Assembly: GCF_004359215.1 (NCBI RefSeq)
Contig: NC_090615.1
Coordinates: 1,939,617-2,003,616, forward strand
Direction of reading: 5' to 3'
DNA from: Bremia lactucae
Lineage: Eukaryota > Oomycota > Peronosporomycetes > Peronosporales > Peronosporaceae
DNA length: 64,000 nucleotides
Shown here: positions 46,101 to 56,669 of the stretch, in pieces
How positions within the stretch are numbered: position 1 is the first letter of the stretch
Layout: every line of letters begins with the position of its first letter
Position numbers and translations under genes: made by a program
The notes under the pieces: generated by a model
Database searches by the model: none
Seen by the model: the letters and a program-made list of their open reading frames with translations, nothing else
What the model was told of the DNA's origin: nothing

Positions 46101-46473
46101 CAGCCTCGTGCTTAGCACGAAAGAAATCGTCAATGACGTCACACTTTTCCTCTGGTAAAGGCCAGTGTCGTGTGACACAGTATTTGGTTCCAGGAACCAA
46201 GTAAGTTTCATGACGGGCACCTCTATCCGAGGGTAAAACAGATGGTAGATTGGTTCCTAACACATCTTGGGATTCCTTAATTAAAGAATAAAATGGATTC
46301 ACAGGATCTTCAAGGATCGATGGCCCACTTCGTGAACTAGGTGCAGTTTTTGTGTCATCCAGGACAGCTTCGTCCAGAAGTGACGATGAGTCTAACTCAA
46401 TGGTAGGTCGAATATCCACCATCTCAGAAAAGTCGCCAGCCCTTGATACTCGGCCGCACTCATCAATAGACAT
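43140..46473 (-). pseudogene. G3 chromovirus RT-RNase H-integrase-chromodomain
   Basis: Minus strand. RT start is at 46473-45877 (VPGTKYCVTRHWPLPEEK, PNGKWRIVHAYNKLNAATIPAQTPIPRKN in pieces, AIDLVDDYYQLLM), interrupted by a snap-back duplication. The RT palm at 45870-45560 has the FDD region scrambled. RNase H is at 45240-44890, nearly intact (CDASDFAIGSALLQ, HDKELLAMKYAL, YTDHAYLRT), leading into ADALSRRPDYEL. The integrase zinc region is at 44884-44534 (YESHHTVFGGYLGKEKT). Integrase core is at 44500-43830 and the GPF motif near 43640 (GSRFIGPFTVVAKKG). The chromodomain is at 43300-43158 (FYVEKIL, YPSSENSWEFEVPLRQ). One of the longer pol remnants here; broken by indels. Confidence 0.82.
45862..45903. 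repeat. Perfect snap-back duplication in G3 RT (19-bp arms)
   Basis: Arms 45862-45880 and 45885-45903 (GATGATTATTACCAACTAC and its exact reverse complement), loop ATGA. It falls between the DDYYQLLM and RASDVS parts of RT, which are contiguous in sister copies. Confidence 0.92.
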
Positions 46474-48740
46474 TTCGTCTAGCTCTAAAAGAACATGTTA
46501 CGAAGGGATTGCCGCAAGGCTAACTTCTCCCTCGCTGTTACCGGTTACACCATTTACAAGCGTATGCAATTGCTCGCTCATATCACTTTGTGAAGGTATA
46601 GACGCTTCCCGTCTCTCCTGTCTCGGAGTAGAGACAATATGCCTCTTAGAGGCCGAGACATTCACGTCCCCAATTTTTTAGCATGTATTGGCTCTTAACC
46701 AGAGCTAGTGTTTAATTCGACATCCGTCAAGGAGTTAGGTAACTCAATTTTTTTGTCCTGCGACCGTTTTCGTGTCACTTCACGTGCATTAAAAAGGTTT
46801 GACCCGAAATGCTTTGGCGATCCGCCAATAGTGTCACTACTGACACTCAGTATGGTGCCACCTCGGTCGAGCACACTCGGCTTTAGACGTGCCTCTCCAC
46901 ATATCTCAGGGATATTGCACCCATGATGACTCGGCCTTAGACCAGCAATGCTTCAGCATTCAGTGAATCGTTATTACAACGAGTGTCACTCGACGGAGTA
47001 CGTGCCGTTCCACTTATTTCTGGTGAGTCGGGCTCTGATTGAATGTTTTCACTTTGGAGTTTATTAACTCAGAAATTCCACTGTCTAAAATACTGACAGA
47101 ATCAGTCAGTAATCCGCGCTAATAGCGCTTTGTTGCCTAGCAAAGGTGGGTTCATGACTCTTCAAAACTTTGCTAGGAACTTTGCGCGTGGCGCCTAAGA
47201 TCTTAGACCCCCAATCGTTCCATGGCTCATGGCGTTCAAGCCAGGCCATACCAAGGATGAGATCATATCGCGAATTCAAATCAAGGACTAGACAGCGTTC
47301 CATACTGTTAAAGTTCAGAAACTTCATACCTTAGCTTAACGGAAGTTTAGGAACAGTGACACAAGACCCAGTCGCTAAGCGAACAGTGATTGTATAACTT
47401 TCGTGCGCTTAAGTGCCTCAACGTATTGTTAATTCCTCTCATTGGGAAAGACGTCGAGAATAATTGCAAGATGCTCCTGGGTCGATTAAAATTGACAATG
47501 GCTTATCAAAGCCTTTCATAGTCGCTTAAGCGACTAACAAGCCAGGCTTGTGCTCACGCCCCGCGCCATTACGCGCCGAGCCAATTGGGGCTTAGTCCTA
47601 TTTACTCTCACTTTCTAGAGGTTCAACAGAGCATAGGTCTTCCCCAGTAGGGCGCCCCGCACCTACTGGGTATCGACGTTTTGATGCACCGTACCAGATT
47701 TCTGGCATAGGTCTGGATTGGTGCTCTTTCGAGCTTTACGCGTGTTGCGTAGGGGACATGCCAGACGTAAACGTTTAGTGCTTCCGCACATATAACATCG
47801 ACGGATGTCTTGCTATTTCACGGCTTGAAGTGCCTCTTCTCCTTCCTCAACGAGGCTTAGATCCATGGGGTTTGGTCTATTAGACGGTACTCATGTGCTC
47901 GAAGAGCTTGTTCAGTAAACAGGCGCGCTAACACGAGCAGATTAATGTTGAGCTCAGCGCGTAGCGCTATAGCGACTGCCTCTTCCAAAGTAGCAGAATG
48001 AGATAAGAATAATTCCGTCCGGGCAACGCCCTCATTGAGACCCCCATAAAGATTGTTACGACAATTGCTTCTTGCACCGGGTCTTTATGCATAGATGCAA
48101 TAAGAGTTCTCAAGTCCAGGACATAGTTTTCATTTGAATGCAACACGATCGGGATCGGGAAAATACGCCCAAGCGATTTTCCCTCCTCCTCCCCATAGGG
48201 CTCGTTTACCCTGTCGAGTCGCTATGAGCCGTGATCGCATGCAAAAAGCCTGATCAGGGGGTGCAAACATGCTGGTCATTTGCTGTTTTTTTAGCGAATC
48301 TCAAGAGGAAAGCGTTGTTTATGGACGTACTGCGCGATAGTGCCCACTTTATGGCTCTACTCCGAGGTTGGAAATGGCCATAGCCACGTTTTGCCGTTCT
48401 GTTAAGAGCAAGGCAGAGTCAATGGACATCTCTGTGTGCTTAATCCAAAAAGGGAGGTTTCTCCCTCTTTTTCATTAAATGTCTTTACAGTGACAACTAG
48501 AGGGCGAGCCTTAGACTCTGAATAAGGTACAGAGATGTACCGAGTTGGCATAGATTGCCGCAACGTGATCCTGAACCTGTAGGATTCAGATCGCATGGAG
48601 GCTTCAAGCCTTGCATGCAAGACCTCTGGTCCCTGGTACATAATAAACTCTATATGTTCAAGCCCAAACAAAGTTTTGAGCTTGTCATACGCTGTGCGTT
48701 GTGGCCCTGAAAGTTCTGAAAACTCTTCCATTTCAGTGAA
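46474..48740 (-). pseudogene. G3 gag, nucleocapsid, protease and linker
   Basis: Minus strand. Capsid start is at 48731-48402 (EFSELSGPQRTAYDKLKTLFG; NEKEGETSLF). Capsid continues to ~48000. The knuckle CYMCGSTKRLRLAC near 47785-47830 keeps the CX2CX4(H)X4C spacing, with His changed to Arg. Protease is at ~47500-47106 (CLVLDLNSRYDLILGMAWLERHEPWNDW). The PR-RT linker at 47100-46474 is acidic and stop-ridden, with no conserved motif. Confidence 0.7.
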
Positions 48741-48932
48741 GGCTTAGTCTTATTCAGACTCAGGAGTAGATTGACTACGAGTGCTAACAGTTTAGCGGAA
48801 CTACCTCGCTCCTTAAGTCGGAGGAAGACTTATGGGCTCAGAAAGTCTCTTAGTTCGATAGAGCTAATAGGTTTATTATTTCTGGAAGTCGTACAAGCTC
48901 TTAAAGCTTAATGAATCCTAGTTAGAGGGATT

Positions 48933-48950
48933 GAGCGGTTCGTAGAACCA
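48933..48950 (-). promoter_or_regulatory. Candidate primer-binding site of G3
   Basis: The minus strand reads TGGTTCTACGAACCGCTC two bases after a CCA end of LTR-like sequence. TGG start and position upstream of gag fit a tRNA 3'-end primer site; the tRNA is not identified. Confidence 0.45.
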
Positions 48951-48952
48951 AG

Positions 48953-49120
48953 TGGAGCAACCGGTGCCCGAGTGTATGTACCTTAGAAGGGCTTTTGTCT
49001 CACAGATCGATGCGCAAGCCTTATGAAGGCACTAGACGCTTTAAGATTAAAAGGGGAACTGTACTTTATTGAATTATTTACATCTAATACTTTATCCTAG
49101 CTAATTTATAATAGATTTCG
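48953..49120 (-). repeat. LTR-like sequence, probable 5' LTR remnant of G3
   Basis: Non-coding stretch starting TGGAGCAACCGG next to the candidate primer site. It includes AAAAGGGGAACTGTACTTTATTG, akin to the AAAGTATACTGTATTTAT block of the G4 LTR. No partner LTR is visible in the window. Confidence 0.4.
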
Positions 49121-49289
49121 GCCGCCAGATTTATATCTGGCGGCGACCACATTTTTTAACCCATAAGAAATGGGATTTTAGTAACTTACTTTTTATAAAT
49201 AGGATCAAGGGGTATTTTAGTCATAAAGTAAATGTACCATTTGATAAAAAATCTGGTGAGGAACTTGGCTCTTTTGTCGCTGGAATAAG
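49121..49289. other. AT-rich spacer with a 9-bp-arm palindrome
   Basis: Contains CCGCCAGAT-TTAT-ATCTGGCGG at 49122-49143, then AT-rich sequence without a supported gene. It probably includes the 5' part of the DNA transposon. Confidence 0.4.
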
Positions 49290-50066
49290 ACAGCTTGATG
49301 ACAAGCAAACTATTTCAAGAGTGACTGAAGCGCTTTGACGATGAACTGAAAGCAAAGAATCGACAAGTCACACTTCTGTACGATAATGCGTCGTCGAACA
49401 TCCTTGGAGAATTGGAAATCTGTAATGTTGAACTGACCCCGCTCCCGCCAAATGCAACATCAAAAATTCAGCCTACAGATGCTGGATTCATTGCGGCTTT
49501 TAAACGTCGTTATCGCCGCTATCAGCTGCTGGACGTGCTCGATCGGGACGAAGAAGGCGCTACTAATATTTACAACGTTAATCAGCTAGCGGCAAAGCGC
49601 TGGAGGAAAGCTGCATGGCAAGAGCTGTCAGAGTCGGTCATCGCTAATTGCCTTATTCATACTGGACTCGTCGACAATCAAATTGAAATGCGCAATGAAG
49701 CGGACCTCGACACAGAGGAAGAAGAATTTGAAAACAAACTTCAAAATGCGATCGACGCCTTGCATATTCGATATCTCATGTCAGTCTCAAACTTTCTAAA
49801 TTTAATCGAGGAAGCGCACGTTGGGTTGATGGACAACGGGCTGGTAGAATTAGCGTTAGACAACGCAGACAAAATCAAATTCCGAGGTTTCCGACGAAGG
49901 CGACGAGTCAGACAGAGAAAATTTGCCAATTTCAATGCAGCTGAATGCTGTGAGCGTTGTCGATATAATGATCAACGTCGATAACAAAGATCATAGAGCA
50001 GCACTGAAGGCCCTGCGATCTCTACAGCGAAAAATTCGCGCACAAAAACACGCCAGACAACCCTAG
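49290..50066 (+). pseudogene. pogo/Tigger-like DDE transposase, C-terminal part
   Basis: Plus-strand coding. One frame 49412-49984 (190 codons) extends upstream to ~49290 through a single stop where Trp is expected (FQE-stop-LKRFDDEL). It contains LLYDNASSN, whose Asp fits the second catalytic residue of DDE_1 transposases. It also has the family block LPPNATSKIQPTDAGFIAAFKRRYRRYQL, then acidic (DTEEEEFENKL) and Arg-rich tails. A frameshift near 49940 leads to a C-terminus ending at 50066. The N-terminal DNA-binding part and first Asp are missing. It is the only DNA-transposon protein seen here and it is unusually open. Confidence 0.8.
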
Positions 50067-50249
50067 ATGGTTGGTTTACAGGATATATATAGACCGTTTC
50101 CAAAACGATATCCTGCTAGAATTCTATCAAGTATCAGATACCAGAGGATATCGGTTATGGCCTTAGGAACGGCATTTGTAGACATCAAAAGTATTGACTT
50201 ACGGAGGATTCTGTTTTTTTTAAGGATCATTTATCGGAGGTTACACTGT

Positions 50250-50372
50250 ATTAAGTCAAAATATAAAAGCGATAATAATTTGTACTTCTTCACTTATTTC
50301 CTCTCATCGAAATTAATCTTAATACTTCCTCTTATAGGAAAGAATATTTATGTAACGGGACACCCCGTTACA
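50250..50372 (-). repeat. G2-type LTR end fragment
   Basis: TTGTACTTCTTCACTTATTTCC...ATGTAACGGGACACCCCGTTACA, equal to the right end of the G2 LTRs at 23268 and 57199. Confidence 0.7.
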
Positions 50373-50637
50373 AAGGTGCACATTGCATAGTTAGTATTGA
50401 TATATTAAGGGTGCGACTACTGCCACAGACGTTTTGACTATTGCCACAGACGTTTTGACTATTTCCACAAACAACACCTCTGATTGGCTAATCTATAAAT
50501 CAGATCGTTTCTTGTTATCGCTAAATATTAAACGATAACACCCCTCCCGTATCTTGGTTGCCTCCCTACCACCAAGCAATTTCAACGAGTACCGCGATAC
50601 AAACCACTTTCAAGCATACAATGGATTCCAAACACCC
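50373..50637. other. Unassigned spacer with LTR-end-like palindrome
   Basis: No supported gene. It contains 21-bp tandem repeats (50415-50470) and TGTTATCG...CGATAACA at about 50514-50541, followed by CCCCTCCC. That resembles the inverted ends of another LTR next to a polypurine tract on the minus strand. Confidence 0.4.
50415..50470 (+). repeat. 21-bp tandem repeat, about 2.7 units
   Basis: GACTATTGCCACAGACGTTTT-type unit at 50415, 50436 and 50457, the last partial. Confidence 0.85.
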
Positions 50638-51534
50638 CTAGGTCGCCAATATAGGCGATTGCATCAAGCTTTTCATGACACCTTGAAAGAACGCAGACAC
50701 AGAGCGTTCCATAACCATTACTCTTTTTACCAAGAGACGAGAGAGATGAACTGTCATCTCGGCATAATTGCGTGAATACTTGTGCAAGTACGCCGCTAGC
50801 CCAAGGAACTTTTTTAATCCCTTGACATCGACTGGATTGGTTAAGGGGTAATTGCCCACGCCGTGTTTTCCGACGATGCACCCAAGAAGTGATATTTTCG
50901 CTTGCAGCGAATATGCACTTTTTCAGATTTCGTACAACTTGTGCTTTTGCATAAGTGTAAGAACCTGAAGAATGTGAGTTTTACGCACTTCCACGTCCGT
51001 CTTTACGTCCATGGCCCGGCTATGGACAAATACATCGTCAAAATTACTCGGTGCGAATTCTCGCAGCGGTCTCAACAGATTCGTTACGGATCTGTTGAAT
51101 GTTGCAGGGGCGTTACTAAGCCCCTGTGGTGGCATTACTAGCCATTCCCAGAGCATCCCACTGGGAGTGCTCACTGCTGTGTACGGGATGTCCCGTTCAT
51201 GCATAAGGATCTGATAAAATCCATCCATCAGATCCATAGACGAAAAGATGGTACTCTTAAAAATACCATGTATGATTACGTCTTTTCTAGGTATCCGCGT
51301 TTGAGCCGGTACCGTTGTAGCATTCAGTTTGTTAAATGCGTGCACTACCCACCACCCTCCTGTGGCCTTTCGCACACAGAAGGTCGGAGAGCTATGCAGA
51401 GTGTTTGACTCTCTTACATGGCCCGCTTTTACTCGATCGATAAAAAAAATTTCGATCACAAGTACTTGTTCACGAGGCAGTGGCCACTGCTTCATTGACA
51501 CAGTACTTCGAGCCCGGTTTGAGCTCGATCTCAT
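50638..51534 (-). pseudogene. G4 gypsy reverse transcriptase
   Basis: Minus strand. Frame 51534-50923 carries the palm: KQWPLPREQVLVIEIFF, KATGGWWVVHAFNKLNA, SMDLMDGFYQILMHERDIP, TPSGMLWEWLVMPPQG and an intact SNFDDVFVHSRA. The thumb/connection follows in another frame (50859-50638, VDVKGLKKFLGLAAYLHKYSRNYAEM, QSPIL). Catalytic Asp residues look intact; the frame change near 50920-50860 and the loss of RNase H and integrase make it dead. Confidence 0.82.
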
Positions 51535-52507
51535 GTTGAGTTCCTATATCCTTTGGCAATTCGTATGGAACTGTTTCAGGGAATGCACCCCTAAATTCAA
51601 TTAAATTCTTATATAAAGGATTTATCTTAAGTGACTCCCAGATTGAGTAGTATATCTCTCAATCCGAGTCTTCACATCGAGGACACTTTCGTCCATCGAT
51701 GAGCTGCTGAGAACCCGTTCGTCCTCTGCAAAAATTACCGCTGACCGAATACCGGTTACGCATTCGTCGTCTGTGACGAGAACGCAGATCTGCTTAATTC
51801 TTTCACGATGCAGTCTCTCAAGAACCGCTTGAGCTCTAGGTTAGGTACTTGAGTTATCTCCGAAGTTAACTCTGGAGGCGCATATAGATCAAGAGTGTAA
51901 ATGCCTACTCTTGATCCGTCAACCACGACATTCAGTGTCTCGGTTTCTTCCTGGGACTTATCCACAGGCTGCCGAGTGATTAATCCCTCGGGATGCTGAA
52001 GTCTTGTCACTTCAGCATAAACAATTTGAGGAGATTTCTCCTCAAATACGTGGGGACTTATTCTCTCAACGTCTTCCGACTGTGATTGCGCTATCACAGT
52101 CGGGTCCTTTACGGTCGACTCTCTACTCGACCTAGGATCATCGTGTTGTCCCTTTTGGACAACCGACATATTCCTTGAATGTCGCCCGCTAGGCGTACAT
52201 TCATGTCCCAATCCACTCGATTTATTCGAGTGGTGGACCTTCGGCGCTGCCTGTTCAGCCGCCGGCAACTGACTTCACAGAGTGATTAGTAATCACGCTG
52301 TGATCTTGTGCAGTCGTACTAACGACTGTTCCACAAGTGAGGCCATCGCACTTACTCGAAGTACATCCACACGCTTGTGGAAGCTTCAAACCGTTCATCA
52401 GATGGTCATCTGATGAACAAGTGGCAGGAATCTTTACGGATCGATGCTGCCAGCTGATTTTTGGCTCATATTTTTTTGAGCCAAGGTAAACCTAGGATGA
52501 CATCAAA
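51535..52507 (-). pseudogene. G4 protease-RT linker
   Basis: Minus-strand frame 52268-51756 (170 codons) without a known catalytic motif: acidic, with YTLDLYAPPELTSEITQVPNL towards the C-terminus. Its position between protease and RT equals the linkers of the other gypsy copies. The DNA is unusually rich in short hairpins. Confidence 0.6.
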
Positions 52508-52825
52508 TTAGTCATCCAAATTGAGTACGATGAAATCATCATCGTACTGTAAATCTTTTAACGTGTAGTTAAAATCCACTACGCATTTCATTACTGTTAT
52601 CGTTGCGCCTGTCGCTAGACGCACCATCATCCTCGTTGAAGGGATGTCGCGCTCAACATATTTGAGCCTACGACCCTCTAGCAACTGGCGACGAATAAAG
52701 CTATTCGACGCTCCGCAGTCCACTAGGGCTCTGAGTGACAAATCATTTGTCACTTTCAACTTCAAGGTGATGAGGGATACCTCATCACCAGGTGCAGAGA
52801 CACAATGATTATGTGTCTGGAGCAA
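52508..52825 (-). pseudogene. G4 retropepsin-type protease
   Basis: Minus-strand 105-codon open frame. ALVDCGASNSFIRRQLL is the aspartic protease site: D-S-G-A is D-C-G-A here, with the Asp kept. It is followed by RLATGATITV and FIVLNLDD. It would process Gag-Pol in the particle. It sits between nucleocapsid and linker in the normal order. Confidence 0.78.
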
Positions 52826-52878
52826 CTTTTGTCAAGAGATTTGCAAATTCTCTTGAGGTCGCTGGATGAGTAGGGCTC

Positions 52879-53580
52879 CTACTGACCCCGACCATTCTTT
52901 AGCGGTCCGTCTCGCTGTTGCGTGTTCGCAACAACGTCGGACCCTGGACCGTTGCCGTTTTTGGCATTCGGTCCATAAGTACGTACCCCTCGGTACTGGG
53001 CGTAACACACTACACTCATGAGCGTAGTGACCTCACTTTTGACAGCGGTTGCATCGCTGCAATCGCTTATTGTTCGAAAAGCAAGGTCTCTCGCTTTCGA
53101 CATAAGAGAGGTCCATAGGTTCTGGACCTCCAAGCTCCGGTCGTCCTGGAGGACGATACGATTACGAACTAGCTTGAGCCTGTCTCAAGCCAAAGTCCTT
53201 CTGTTCCGCAACGGATATTACAAGACCATCCGTAAGACCTTGCATGAAGACCGCAATCACGACGTGTTCGTAAGGGGTTGCTCGTGATACAACTCGCTAA
53301 AAGTCGTATGTGCTGGGCATAAGCGTGAACATCACGCTTGCCTTGCTTGAGTTCAGAAGCTCCGATCGAGCTTGAACTCAGCCCTAGGCGGTTCGAACGT
53401 CTGTTTAAGCCGGTCTTAAAAGCAGTTAGCGACCCAAAGACATATGGGTCGCGCAATTTAAGGCCTAGTGCCCAAGTTTTGGCGCGACTGCCAAATTTGA
53501 TTGAGCAAATGCGACTTGCATTTGCTCACCGACCATGTGACGAGCCTTTATGGCATGATAGAACTGTGGTCCTTGGATGG
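52879..53580 (-). pseudogene. G4 gag (capsid, nucleocapsid)
   Basis: Minus strand. A capsid segment with FGSLTAFKTGLNRRSNR and ELKQGKRDVHAYAQHIRLLAS lies in 53456-53169. A nucleocapsid-like basic/Gly-rich stretch (YRGVRTYGPNAKNGNGPG) lies in 53133-52879. No complete CCHC is visible. Broken by at least one frameshift. The 5' end is close to the primer site at 53582. Confidence 0.7.
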
Positions 53581-53581
53581 A

Positions 53582-53597
53582 CTACGAAGTGCTACCA
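53582..53597 (-). promoter_or_regulatory. Primer-binding site of G4
   Basis: The minus strand reads TGGTAGCACTTCGTAG two bases after the CCGTTACA end of the LTR. TGG start and spacing are typical for priming by a tRNA 3' end. Confidence 0.65.
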
Positions 53598-53599
53598 GA

Positions 53600-54359
53600 T
53601 GTAACGGGGCACTGCCGACTTGTATTGCTTCAGTACAAGTCCACTTCGCACTGCTTCAGTGCGAGTAGTGCCTCACGTCACTTCACGTACACAAGTACGT
53701 GCAGAGGAAGACTCTGTTTAATACACTTGCTTTAAAGAGGGTTAAAAGTATACTGTATTTATAAAATTAAGTTCTTCTGTTTCTTTCTGTTTGATACTTG
53801 TAACGGGGCACTGCCGCACTGCTTCAGCACAAGTCCACTTCGCACTGCCTCAGTGCGAGTGGGGCCTCACGTTACTTCACGTACACTAGTACGTGCAGAG
53901 AAAGACTAGTTTTATAACCCTTGCTTTAAAGAGGGTTAAAAGATAATTGTATTTATTATAATTAAGTTCTTCTGTTTCTATCTACTTATAGCTAGCTTTA
54001 TTATAGACAAATACAAACATTTAATACAGTCTTATCTGTCTCTCTCTTTGCACGCGTCCAGTGCTGACTGGACCGCGGAGCATGTAGATATAATGACCTA
54101 TATCTACCAATGGATAAGCTTTCCGAATATTACTACGTGAAGTAATATTCTTCAAATATTATCTACTTTTTCGATAATATATTAATTAACAACCTTTAAA
54201 TGTTAATTTCATGACTGCATGGACTTGTTCACCATGCGATAGAATTTAAAATGATGGCTCTGATTAATCAACATCGTTTTAAATTAAGTGGTCCAATAGT
54301 GATCACTTTATCCAGTGACATTCAGAGTGATTGTCGTCTAAGGGAGGGGTGATATAACG
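53600..54359 (-). repeat. G4 5' LTR with internal 199-bp duplication
   Basis: ~760-bp LTR, plus strand TGTAACGGGGCACTGCCG...GGAGGGGTGATATAAC. The first 199 bp (53600-53798) are repeated directly at 53799-~53990, with few differences. Without the duplication it would be ~560 bp. Confidence 0.75.
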
Positions 54360-54369
54360 GGGTGAATCG

Positions 54370-55622
54370 TTAGTGTGTTAGTGCGGCGCCTTTAGCTGCG
54401 GTACATGCAGCTGCGGGCGACGAATTATAGTCTTTTGCGGCGGACAGGGCATCTGCCGTAGTACCATCTTCTCCCGCAAAACTAACTGTTGCGGGTGCAC
54501 GTGGTATGTCACCACGTGAATGCGACCCCTCTTTGGCGGTTGACTACGAATGCGAGTCGGAAGAGATGGCCGATTCGGGGAGAGTGTAACAGTCGCCTGA
54601 ATGTCGTCAGGCGACTGACATTGAGTCTTCTATCGGATAGACGTGCTCATAGCATTCGCTATAGAATGTTTGGTTACGACGATGAGGATGATTCCTCATC
54701 GCCAGCACCGTCTCCCGTGCCGTCACCCGCACATATTTCTGTGCGTGGTGATGACGATGGCGTAAGCCATCGTAATAAATGTTCTTGTGGTACCCTTGCT
54801 TCAGTGAGTACTACTCAGGGGGGCGTAGACAATAAAATGTCTCGTCTTGTCCCTGAGAAGAAGCCGTGGCTTTTGCCCGAACGGCTAATCAATAGCTTGT
54901 CTGGAGAGACGACTCCTTATAATAAATATCCCTTATTTATTGCGACAAAGCTACATGGCCTTGATCCCAAGCGCGAAGAACTTTTGCGCTGAGAAAGATT
55001 TATATCTCGATGCTTTCCTCAAGCATCGATGGTACAGTGGCAACAACAAGCGAGATAAAATCTTGCTGATTTAAGCCTGAAGCGCGTTATTCGCAATGTC
55101 AAAGACATTAGAAGCGAAGCCTGGCTTCAAAGACTTAAAGCGATTTGCGTTAAATTTGAGAAACGAACTTTAACCGGTGTAAGGTATAAATTGCATCGGT
55201 TGTCGTGTGAGGCAGGACTTCCATGCCTCACGTGGGGTGATCCCTGTCCGTGTTGTGTCGAAAACACGAAACGAGTGAAAGGGAACGTTTACTCTCTTTC
55301 TTCGCCCTGTGGAAGGGCTCGCATCTCTATCGAGATACGCGATGCGATTGACGTTTTGCAATCGATTTACAAGCGCCAGGGGCGCGTGCTTTCTGATGGA
55401 CCTTCTGATCCATCGGACGGGTCTCGTCATACTTACGGATGAGGCCCTCAACGTCAACAACTAGCTGGGAACGAGGCTCTCAGCTGTCATGTGAAGGTGG
55501 ATAACCGCTCCAGCGAACCAGATAACTCGTTCGCTGCCCCATCACATCACGCTGGTTTAGAATACGTTCTCCAAGGAAGCGTTGGCCACCGTGGGAATCC
55601 ACCAATGGTTGTGGTGGAGGAG
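54370..55622 (+). pseudogene. ORFX copy B (unknown function)
   Basis: Plus-strand ORF remnant. It has the Ala-rich start (VSAAPLAAVHAAAGDE in one frame). The 54489-54992 frame has an acidic Ser/Pro segment (DDEDDSSSPAPSPVPSP) and LVPEKKPWLLPERLINSLSGE. A further frame has VIRNVKDIRSEAWLQRLKAI leading into KLHRLSCEAGLPCLTWGDPCPCC, a Cys cluster, and IRDAIDVLQSIYKRQGR. It ends at a purine run near 55622. The Cys-cluster block and the segment after it recur in copy C. I do not recognise the family. Confidence 0.58.
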
Positions 55623-56640
55623 GAAAAATTAGGTCCGAACCGTGTGTCGGATCTAGAGTCAGAGATGGCTTAGCAGCGAGCCATCATATGGCCGCGCTTG
55701 CCGCATTTAAAGCAGACAACGTCTACATTGCTTAACTCCATGGAGTGGCATCTGACCTCTCGGCCGACGGCTTGTACCAAGCTATCGCCAAGGCACTGTC
55801 GAAGGATTGCTTCTCAACTAAGGAAATTTGGATTGTCTCTTCCACCGTCGACGGAACCTTTTGAAAAAGAGCCTGTCGCGATGGGCCATGCCACAGCCCG
55901 TTCATGAATGTGGGTACCTTAATGTACTTTGGAATCTAACCTACGGTAATGGATGCAGACAGTGAGCGCATCTCCTGCACATACTCTTGCAGAAATTGCT
56001 TCGCCTTTCGCGCTCCAAAAAAGAACGCCTGAAGTAACACCTCGTTGTTCGACGGCTGATACATGGCGCCAACCTTTTCTTTAAAAAATCGCTGATGAAG
56101 GGAACGCCTTTCTGTCCACCATAAGCGCCGAGTAAGCCCATTCTGAGGCCTTACCGCGTAGATGCGACATGGCGTACGACACCATCCGGCTGTCATCCTC
56201 GATCAGCTACGCCACACGCATTGCTCCACAGCTTACAGCCAGTGGACAATCGTGTGTGCTTCAGTTCCATCGAACTTGAACGGATCCATCCGCATAAGCC
56301 TCTGCTAATGCGGCCGGGCGGAGAGCATATCAACAGTCCTGCTGAGAGACTCACTCCGAGCCTGCTCTCGCCTAAGCTCATCCTGAGTCTGAGTGATAGA
56401 CTCCGCCGCAGCATGGCTCCGTGCCTCGTACGCGGCTCTCCGCTGTCCGAGCACGGACGCCTCAAACTGCTCCAACTGAGCAACATGATGCTCAGGCGAA
56501 CTGCCCAAGAGCCTAGTCAGGGCTTGTTCACCAAGTCCCTGCGCCAAGTGCTGTGCCACCTCCCGATGGAATTCGGAGAGATGAGGGAAATGAGCCCTGT
56601 TGATATTAAGGCTCATCCTCACTGAAACGCTCTGAGACGG
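55560..56640 (-). pseudogene. G1 gypsy gag with intact zinc knuckle
   Basis: Minus strand. It starts M-R-M-S-L-N-I-N at 56622, with coiled-coil helices (EFHREVAQHLAQGLGEQAL, QLEQFEASVLGQRRAAYEAR). DPFKFDGTEAHTIVHWL lies near 56290. The retrotrans_gag core FKEKVGAMYQPSNNEVLLQAFF and AKQFLQEYVQEMRSLS is in 56196-55936. A perfect CX2CX4HX4C knuckle, CFKCGKRGHMMARC, is at 55673-55714. At least three frame breaks. The 5' LTR lies at 56670. No pol follows: the frame runs into the ORFX copy B region. Confidence 0.8.
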
Positions 56641-56669
56641 GTCGTGGAAAGGACTACCAGTGCTACAAG

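Noticed and set aside
50067..50390. 107-codon plus-strand ORF after the transposase
   Set aside because: Composition is AT-rich, it overlaps an LTR end at 50250-50372, and it shows no motif.
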